In this document: one piece after another, positions 56,838-64,000 of the stretch | Numbering within the stretch: position 1 is the first letter of the stretch | How the letters are laid out: every line of letters starts with the position of its first letter | NCBI GenBank assembly: GCA_947561715.1 | Contig: OX387198.1 | Span: 18,851,645-18,915,644 of the forward strand | Source of the DNA: Ascidia mentula | Lineage: Eukaryota; Chordata; Ascidiacea; Phlebobranchia; Ascidiidae | Direction: 5' to 3' | Length of the DNA stretch: 64,000 nt | Program-made: the position numbers and the translations under genes | The notes under the pieces: generated by a model | What the model was told of the DNA's origin: nothing | Databases searched by the model: none | Seen by the model: only the letters and a program-made list of their open reading frames with translations

Positions 56838-59214
56838 ATGGCATTTATTTATCATGTTACATATAACAATTCGAAAAAGATTGTTTCATGTGGAATGAAG
56901 AGTGAACTGTATGATGAAGTGTCAAATGCATATGGAATTGCGGGAGCATTGAAATTTCAGTCATATAATGATGAATTTAAAGATTTGGAAAATATCCCAC
57001 AAAAAGCGAGGTTACTTGCTAAATTGGATTGTGATGGTACAACCTTTTTCATTTATGTTATTACTCTTTAATTTCTTATATTATATTTTATTTAGATACA
57101 CCAGAGTGCCTAAACACTAGCAGGGAAAGTTCAAGCTCGAGTACATGCGAAGCAAGCAATTGGTTTTCTGAATACAAACTCCCAGATATTCCTGTAAACG
57201 TTATAATGGAGTTTAAAGAATCCACACGTCGAAAACGAATTCAAATAATTTTTGACTCGCTGGCAGCCAACAATTTGTATGACAGACTATTTTGTGCAAA
57301 ACACAACATTCACATGTATATTTTTTACTTTTAGGTATCTGTCACGTTCCGTTTTCACGGTTACGCAAAAGATAGGTCTGACTATTGGAATTCCTTAACA
57401 GCAACGCACTCGTACCCTGATCAGCAATAAACCTTTTCCTACACCTTTATTGTCTTATTCAATTAGAATCAACACACAAAATACGATTACTTACAGACGT
57501 AGTAACACGGTTATAAATTTAACCAATACACTGAACTACACATACGCTAAATGCTTTTACGTGTAAACTTTTACCAGCGCGAGTTTGTACTAAAATGAAT
57601 TGTTTTAGAAAACAGTGCTACTTATATCGTTTGGGTAACAATGCCTGGGTTTTTTTTCCCAGCAGTATCAACAATGGTGGCTGCAGCAAGTAACGGGCGA
57701 CGCGATAAAACTGGCACATTCGGGACGAAAACAAAAGAAATGAGGGTGCGAAGCGGCCGTTTGAAACAAAAGATTTGATGCGCACAGTAAATGTAGGCCA
57801 TAGACTATCGCATTAGGTCGATCTATAACACATTTGTGACAGTATCCATCACCCTTGGAGTACAGAAACGCATGCCTTGAATTAATAAAAAAATACCCAT
57901 TTCTAGCAGATAAGAAAACTTTGCTTTTATTCCAGAGTACGTGGGTACAAAGCCTGCGCACCAGGTTTAGGGATATGAGAAGACCACTTCACGATGTGGC
58001 TACTGTTGCGATGAAAAAGAAAAGGTATGGGTTCACTAAAAAACCCAAACTACTAGAGTGAAAGTAGCAATAGTAACATTGCAACTGTCGCTTCCAGTGG
58101 GAATCGAGTCAAGGTTAATAATTGATATATTATATTGCTATTGCCCTAGTTGCTAATTTCACAAATTGTTTTTAAGATTCCCCGAGATGTTTGTGTGGAA
58201 GATATTAAATTGATGCAAATCGAATGTAAAAAAAACAGTCCGAATCTATTATTAGTTGACGACAGAATGAACAGAACATTTATGGACAGGAGAGACAAAT
58301 AGACCAACTGTATGACAGTATGTGAATTAATTGATGTATACCCAGCTTTGAAAATTCCAACCATTGTAAGTACTTTCTGTACTTGTTCACTCTCAGTTTA
58401 GAAATGTATTTGTGTACTGTATATGTATACATGTAGCAATGCATTTATCAGATGAGCATAACTATAGGTAGTCAGTCTAAAAAATGTTACAGATGATAGG
58501 TGAAGCCAACAGAGTTTTGAATGAAGGAAAGATAATTTGAAACTTTTTTAAAAGAATTCAAGGAAAAGGAGAAGAAACTACAGGCAATTATAAGACCAAC
58601 ATTGGCACCAGTCAACATTCAGCAGTGTATTGCAAAAGCCGGATTTATTTTAAATGGTATGACAATAATTTAATCAAGGTACAGTTACACACATTTCTTA
58701 GATTTGCAAGAGAACAATTAGAAATTGATTGGATAGGTTTGTGGGAAAAATAAAAAAAATATTTAAATTTTAAGAATTTCAATTTAGGTCTGATGCTGGA
58801 GGTATTGCTGTATGTTCCAACAATCTTTAGGGATAGTTATCAGGATTTTTTTACAACCACTGTAAGTAAGCTGAAAAAAATTTAGCATTTGTGTGTGTAA
58901 GCATGTAAAAAACGTATTTTGGCTGGTTATTTTCAACTTACACCTAAAAATTTCACAATTTTTTGTAGGAGGGAAATCCAAAATCACCTTATCCTGTAAT
59001 TTCTGCCTTTGATGTTGAGAAAATACAAGTGTACGGATGTATTTGTGTGTGCTTGGATTTGGTTCAAGCATTTGTGTGTATGATTTCATGTTATTGGGTC
59101 TTTGATGTTTCTTTTCCAAATTCATGCAAAAGATCACTTGAATTGATTTGTCGTGTGCTTAAACTTCAAAATAGCAGTTGTATCTCTGTACAAAGAGTAC
59201 TAAACAAACTGTAA
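56838..59214 (+). pseudogene. SAMD3-like gene B of the 6.2-kb element
   Basis: Exon at 56838-57040 (MAFIYHVTYNNSKKIVSCGM); exon at about 57095-57290 with FSEYKLPDIPVNVIMEF and RRKRIQIIFDSLAANNLYDR; then a solo LTR (57340-57786); exon at about 57841-58060 (YPSPLEYRNACLELIKKYPF and WVQSLRTRFRDMRR). The exon at about 58175-58370 (DRMNRTFMDRR, then an in-frame TAG, VCELIDVYPAL) is followed by pieces at about 58560-58660, 58785-58862 and 58969-59214 (SPYPVISAFDVEKIQ; ISCYWVFDVSFPNS). This order matches proteins annotated as sterile-alpha-motif-domain-containing-3-like in fish and invertebrates. It begins about 50 bp after gene A, which suggests a two-gene transposon. Stops and the LTR show decay. 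Confidence 0.65.
57340..57786 (-). repeat. Solo LTR inside gene B (copy of 8669-9092, inverted)
   Basis: Starts TGTCACGTTCCGTTTTCACG and ends GATGCGCACA. It is nearly collinear with the reverse complement of 8669-9092 apart from an extra segment at about 57545-57590. No internal retroelement sequence adjoins it, so recombination between LTRs probably left it. A target duplication could not be confirmed. Confidence 0.75.
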
Positions 59215-59584
59215 TTCACACTTAAATTGAACTATGTGAGCAGCTTTGTATTGGTGTGTATTTTCGTTCTTCTATGCGACTTCTTTTCATTACTGTCTTC
59301 ACAAATGCATTGGAGTACTGAAATTATTTGCAATTTTACAATGTTCATGTATGTTTACATATCTTTAGATGTAAAATAAACAGCTGGAGACTAAGCAATG
59401 AAACTACTTGTGTAGGATGGTGAAAACAAACTAAAATCGTGTGACATGACCAACTTTAGGGTGTAATAATGTGGGGTGGTATGAAACACCCCATTCCTTG
59501 AGGGTGGAATGTGATAATTTTGGGACCACGCATGTAGGTGGAAAGTCATACACGTTTGCATTTACAGTGTAGTGTTCTACGTAA

Positions 59585-59717
59585 GATCCATGGAAAGAGA
59601 AATTTCTATTCCACTGGCATGGTACCCAACCAAATCCACAAGTGCTTCAATCTTAGCTTTGTAATGTGAATATTCACGCTGTGGTATGTGATGGTCATGC
59701 CACAAATCGAAAACTTA
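59585..59717 (+). repeat. Partial second P-element copy, right segment
   Basis: ATTCACGCTGTGGTATGTGA and GGTCATGCCACAAATCGAAA match 52914-52955. It continues the copy interrupted at 53383 and is cut off where the Harbinger-type sequence begins (about 59717). Confidence 0.85.
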
Positions 59718-59884
59718 CGGGCGTATGCGCACACAGCGTCTGGGCCGCACACCTGCAAGGCACACACACATATCACCTCAAACAATTCCTCACAAAAAAA
59801 CAACTTCATGTAGTTTTGTTTTATCATTTTTAAATTTTATTAAAAAGAACTGAAGAGCATTGAAAGAAATACTGAACATTGAAA

Positions 59885-60860
59885 GAAAGTAAATTAGTCT
59901 AACTGGACTGTTGTGCAACATTAAACTCCATGGCACAATCCACAAGCTCTGCAGGTTTTTCTCTTAATTGTGCCACCACAAATTTACCGAAGTGGTCTAG
60001 TCGATCTAATTTCCTTTCCTGGAGTTCTGCAAGATGACTTAAGCTTTGCCTTAAATAATTTAGCATCTCTGTCTGCAAAACAGAAACATTACTGATTTTA
60101 GTTTTTATTCATAATATCACGAACTAAAGCATAGGCTTGAGCATACCTGTACTTTCTGTTTGTCTGTTTTTTTTCTTTTGCAACTTGGTTCTTCTGGTTG
60201 AGTTGCATTTGCAGGCATGTCTGCAGTAGCAGCATCAGAAGAAAATGAATTATCTTCTCTGGTACTTTCAATGCTGGAATCCTCTTTAAATATTATGAAC
60301 CAAAAATATATCTTCTTTCATGGTAATGAGCAAAAGTGCTGCAATAATGAAAGACACACTTGAACATTATAAACATTTCACATACCAGGGTTGTCGAAAA
60401 AGACTTGGGAGAACTACTGTCATCAGCAAAGTTGTCTACAGATCTACATAAACAGGAAGAACAATAAATCCTTTTTATTACTACATACCATCCACATACC
60501 CTCTATGCTTGATATAACTATCCAAAAATGATAGTTGGTTGTAATATGGCCATCTCTCTGGTGGAAGGGTACCAGACCCACTTGGAGCTCCAGTGTTTTT
60601 TTTGTGTTTTTTACCATATGCTGTTCGCAGCGTACGCCAACGCTTTTGACACTGGTCAACTGAAAGTAAAAATCAATTTAGTAATTATTTTTGTTATGAG
60701 ATGCAAACTTACCAGTAGAGTTTAATTCCTGGGCAATGTTTCTCCATGTAGAATCTGTTTTGCCTCTAATTTTGTGGTCTGGATGACATGGGTTGAAAAT
60801 TAGGTTAGCTTGAGACACAAGGTCAATAAGCTTCATATTAAAACTTTGTTCAATATCCAT
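59885..60860 (-). CDS. MADF/Myb-like partner protein of Harbinger (multi-exon)
   Basis: Exon 1 (60860-60713) encodes MDIEQSFNMKLIDLVSQANL and TDSTWRNIAQELNSTG, ending at a GTAAGT donor. Exon 2 (60659 to about 60500) follows a CAG acceptor and has QCQKRWRTLRTAYGKK and WPYYNQLSFLDSYIK. Together they form a MADF domain. Downstream exons: about 60420-60385 (VDNFADDSSSP), about 60275-60150 (SCKRKKTDKQK, basic) and about 60070-59890 (LRQSLSHLAELQERKLDRLD, coiled coil). I see no stop inside these exons. In Harbinger elements such proteins help transposase enter the nucleus and bind ends. Confidence 0.75.
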
Positions 60861-61025
60861 TGTACTGCACTACTTCCTAGAATAACTTGATGTGAAAAGA
60901 AATAGAAACTGTCAAATCATAAATTGATGGTTAAGGCACTGCAATTTAGCAAAAACTGGCAGCTTGAATTAAGGAAAGAAGTAAATACAAACAAACAAAA
61001 ATTGTTCATTAACCATGCATAAACT

Positions 61026-62294
61026 TTATCTACTCCACTGCCATGAAACTGCTCCATCTTTCAAAAAATATTTTTTTAACCGATCCCTGTAAAAACCTGC
61101 ATTTCTGGAATAAAAGTTCGAGCCAATATGTCCAAGTGAATCCATATTGACAGTTGAAGGAATAGTTTGTCTCCAGTTACCATTCACTGTATTGCCATTT
61201 CCATCAAATTGTAGGAAGAACCACACAGGCCTGTACAATACACTGTGCCATTTCTGGATCACAATTCAGCATTTTATAGAATACTTGCCATCTCACGGCA
61301 AGTATACCAAAAGCATTCTCTACAACTCTTCTTCTACGACTCAGTCGGTAATTAAAAATTTGTTTGTCCTCACTGAGATGCCGTCCTGGATACGGCTTAA
61401 TGATTCCAATCTTCAATGGAAAAGCATCATCAGCAGCCAAATAGTAGGGAACATTAATGTTAGATCCTGGCAAGCTTTTAGGAATACATAAAGAACCTTC
61501 ATCAATTTTTTTCCAACTCTGGAATTACTGAAGATACCACCATCACTATGTCGACCTGAGTCACCAATATCCACAAGAACAAAACGATAATGGGCATCAC
61601 AAATTGCTAAAAGCACAATGGAGAAAAAACCCTTATAATTAAAAAATTCAGTACCACTATTAGGTGGAGCCTTAATTCTAATGTGTTTTCCGTCGATTGC
61701 TCCAATGCAGTTTGAGCATTGCCAAAACTTATGAAAATCTTCAGCAATTTGCAACCAATCTTCTGCAGTAGGAGGGCGCAAAACTATTGGAACCAAACAT
61801 TCCCATAGCGCCGAACAGCACTCCCTGATAATCTTGCCTACTGTAGTGTGACCCACTCTAAATGAAAAACCTATATGTAGCTGAGATGCACCTGTTGCAA
61901 GGTATCGTAAGGTCAAAATCAGGCGACGCTGTGGTGAAATTGCTTTTCTCCAAGGAGTGTCCATTTTTCTTATTTTGGGCTAAATAGTCTTCAGTAATGT
62001 ATAGAATTTCTCTTTACTCATTCTAAAATATTGGTGACATTTGTCTAGGTCTCCACCTCCAAGAAGTTGCTCAGCCACAATAAATTCTGATTTGCTGTCT
62101 CTTTCTTTTAGCATTCCATGCACCCAAATATTTCTAAACATTAAAATGATAGCTTTATAAATACTTAAATAAGATATATATAGGTTACTCTCACTTAATC
62201 ACTACCTTTCACTCCCAGATAAACTTTCATACAGAACATATGCTTCAATTGTGGAATGTAGATTAAGCAAGGTTTCAAAGCAAACGTCATCCAT
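61026..62294 (-). pseudogene. HARB1-like DDE nuclease of the Harbinger element
   Basis: Exon 1 (62294-62206) encodes MDDVCFETLLNLHSTIEAYV. Exon 2 from 62133 has KCHQYFRMSKEKFYTLL, an in-frame TAG, then RRLILTLRYLATG, FHKFWQCSNCIGAIDGKHIR (first catalytic Asp; about 61730-61670), FFNYKGFFSIVLLAICDA and VDIGDSGRHSDGG. After a one-base loss in an A-run (about 61508), the frame continues LPGSNINVPYYLAADDAFPL and RRRRVVENAFGILAVRW (Glu of the triad). A second shift near 61208 precedes the C-terminus. One stop and two frameshifts mean it is inactive, but it is otherwise complete. Confidence 0.88.
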
Positions 62295-62557
62295 TGCAGC
62301 ACACTTGTTACAAACTTCAATCTTTTTAAGTATAGGGCTACAATAATTTAATACCTACTACTGGGTGCATGGAAAATGAGCTGTAATATATAGCTAGCCC
62401 AGGCAGAAAAAAGGTCATTTTAATTTGGTCAGCATAGCAGTATCCCGCTGCTGTAACGTCCACATGGGAGCTTTGTTGCTTTCAAGGCACCATTTTCTCA
62501 CGCACAAAACCCAGTCATTTGTCATAACTGTCACATCAAACGAAACTGTGACCAAAA

Positions 62558-64000
62558 ATGTCATTTTATATCAAATTTTTTAACTTCGAGCCGTTCGCGG
62601 CTGTGCGGCAAAGTAGAAAATTTTCTTTTTTTTTCTACTTTGTCGCAGACGCCGCAAGACCAAGTCCTCGCAGCCGCACATCGTCGCACAGACGCGCGAC
62701 CGTCGCAGTGTGCATCAACCGCCGTAAGTTCGGCCGCAAGCCGCGCCGTGATTCACACCAGACGCGGTTAACGGCTGGCGACGCGGTTTCGAAGCGGCGG
62801 GGGATTCACACCAGCCGGCGTCATGCCGTGACGGCGTGATTTTCTCGCTCGAAGCGTCTGACGGCGGAGTTAAAACTTTTCCGTCAGACGCTTTGTTTGC
62901 TAGTAGGTCTGCTGGCTGCAGAAACTTATTTTTGTGGGTTATTTGACTTATTTTAGACAATTTTAGCTAGTTTTGTTTGTAAATTGATTGTTTTATGGTA
63001 AGTTGTCGTAAATTTTCTGGTTAAAGTTAATGGTTTTGACACTTGTTTTGTTATTTCATCATTATTTAGTCAAATGAATATGCTGATTACCAATTAAATT
63101 TTATAAATTAAATTGTAATTAATATTTGGTGGAGAAATTTTGTTTGCAGTTTGTTTGTTTAAAAGTTTAATAATGGAATTCAATAAAATGCTAATACAAA
63201 TCTGGAAGCAAACTATATAAAGACCAGAAGCGAAAAGAAAATGTTTGGAAAAACATTAGTGAGTGCACTGGACAGTCAGGTAGGATAAATGTACTGTTGT
63301 TGTCTGGACCAGCAACTAATTATAATTGTTGATTCAGTGGAGAATTGCATGAAACGATGGAAAAGCTTAAGAGACCGTTTTGCAAAAGAAAAGCGAAAAA
63401 TTGAAAATGCACGGAAGAGTGGGGCTGCTGCTGAAAACCTGCAAATATGGGAGCATTATGAAGCATTAAAATTTTTGCAGGATCATTTGAGGCATAAAAT
63501 GTGAGTGACTTTGGTATGGACTAAATATAAATATATTGCACTTCTAACAAGTATGGTTTGTTGCAGGACTGTTGGAAACTTTTCCCGACCATCAACACCT
63601 GTGGTTGATTTTACACAAGATGAACCTGTTCCAGAACAAGGTATTTATATATATTTATTTGTGTTTTTATTATTTTAAACAAACATACAAATGATGTTTG
63701 CAGAGGAGATAACCCTTGAGGAGGTGGAGGTGGAAGAAGATATAGCTACCCCACCAAGTACATCTCTGCCATCAACTTCAAGGCAGGGAATGAAACGGAA
63801 ACGCAATGATCGATTGGATTTTCAGGTTAGTGTTTTTAGGTTGAAATGTAATTTATGCCACTCATATATTTCATACTGCTTCAGGAAAGCATTTGCAGCA
63901 TGCTTCGCCAAAATAGTGAAAGCATTTCAAAATTAACATCATCCAACATCGGACAAGATGATGAATTTACAGGCTTTGGCAATTTTGTTGCTTGCAGCTT
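62558..64000 (+). mobile_element. Second Harbinger-type unit, start only (runs off right edge)
   Basis: A CpG-rich block at 62580-62900 contains two copies of GATTCACACCAG (62750 and 62803) and GCGTCTGACGGCG, typical of Harbinger-type terminal DNA. A MADF-BESS gene on the plus strand follows. The nuclease gene would lie beyond the window. Confidence 0.55.
63172..64000 (+). CDS. MADF-BESS protein (Harbinger partner), 3'-partial
   Basis: Probable exon 1 (about 63172-63278) has KLYKDQKRKENVWKNISECT with a GT donor. Its first codons are in another frame, so one indel or start ambiguity exists. Exon 2 (63338-63499) has VENCMKRWKSLRDRFAKEKR and WEHYEALKFLQDHLRHK, the second half of a MADF domain. 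Exons follow at about 63567-63641 (FSRPSTPVVDF), 63705-63825 (acidic, then MKRKRNDR basic) and from about 63886, ending with DDEFTGFGNFVA, the BESS-type motif. All borders are GT..AG. The protein continues past the edge. Confidence 0.75.

Larger units (their letters stand above)
53384..59569 (+). mobile_element. Two-gene DNA transposon (CMC-like, termini CACTGTAAA) inside a P-element copy
   Basis: Left end ACTGTAAACTCAAA (53384); right end, inverted, CACTGTAAATGCAAA (59569). P-element sequence equivalent to 52700-52840 lies left of it, and the continuation, equivalent to 52840-52965, lies right of it (59585-59717), so about 6.2 kb was inserted. Both subterminal regions carry CACCCC/GGGGTG words (about 53430-53460 and 59475-59510). 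It contains two same-strand genes at 54051-56790 and 56838-59214. No clean target duplication could be fixed. A CACT-type start and a CACTA-like transposase signature suggest the CMC group, by inference. Confidence 0.7.
59717..62740 (-). mobile_element. Harbinger-type transposon with nuclease and MADF-like genes
   Basis: Two minus-strand genes typical of Harbinger elements lie here (nuclease 62294-61026, MADF-type 60860-59885). The candidate left end ACGGGCGTATGCGCACAC (about 59717) is roughly inverted at GTGTGCATCAACCGCCGT (about 62708-62725), each next to TTA/TAA, in line with 3-bp TWA targets. The outer borders are tentative because the terminal match is imperfect. Confidence 0.65.

Overview
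This is an AT-rich animal nuclear window that consists almost entirely of transposable elements at different stages of decay, many of them nested. Introns with GT..AG borders, a decayed 28S rDNA piece carrying an R2 retrotransposon, and the element repertoire (piggyBac, Harbinger, hAT, P/THAP, CMC-like, IS3EU-type integrase elements, Ty3/gypsy, LINEs) point to an invertebrate metazoan with a TE-rich genome. I cannot name the phylum. I see no confident ordinary host gene. The unrecognised Lys-rich gene at 40032-41083 is the best candidate.

Left third (1-25.8 kb): a Ulp1-protease/PHD gene fragment running off the left edge; minisatellites; a decayed piggyBac with both termini (3143-5342); a collapsed Ty3/gypsy with integrase C-terminus placed before RT (7290-8629) followed by an LTR (8669-9092); a LINE ORF1 fragment; then a tandem-repeat array (11.8-18.4 kb) split by a 5.2-kb element (12649-17828). 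That element starts TATGAGG, is flanked by a 6-bp target duplication, and carries a UIM+HECT ubiquitin-ligase gene convergent with an HTH+DDE integrase gene. After it come a ZBED5-like hAT, a CMC-like transposase with a DUF4806-like partner, a TIR element, and the RT half of an R2-type LINE.

Middle (25.8-41 kb): an envelope-bearing Ty3-type element (26.7-30.0 kb) and a second 5.4-kb integrase element (30705-36120). The latter has a perfect 6-bp target duplication (CACATG) and about 660-bp inverted termini, and carries an intact alpha-kinase gene upstream of a long DDE integrase gene. A pyrimidine-rich LINE and the unrecognised gene follow.

Right third (41-64 kb): a 28S rRNA pseudogene joined at the R2 target site to the 5' half of an R2 element (three zinc fingers plus Myb), cut off by a Harbinger nuclease; a second piggyBac; a head-to-head pair of related hAT genes; another hAT; a P-element (THAP) transposase. 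A partial second P copy is interrupted by a 6.2-kb two-gene element (53384-59569: zinc-finger/DDE-like gene plus SAMD3-like gene). That element is itself hit by a 524-bp hAT MITE with a perfect 8-bp target duplication and by a solo LTR. The window ends with two Harbinger units, each with a MADF-type partner gene.

The strongest lead is the pair of integrase elements with the same architecture (6-bp duplication, TAT termini, DDE integrase) that carry different signalling-type cargo, HECT ligase in one and alpha-kinase in the other.
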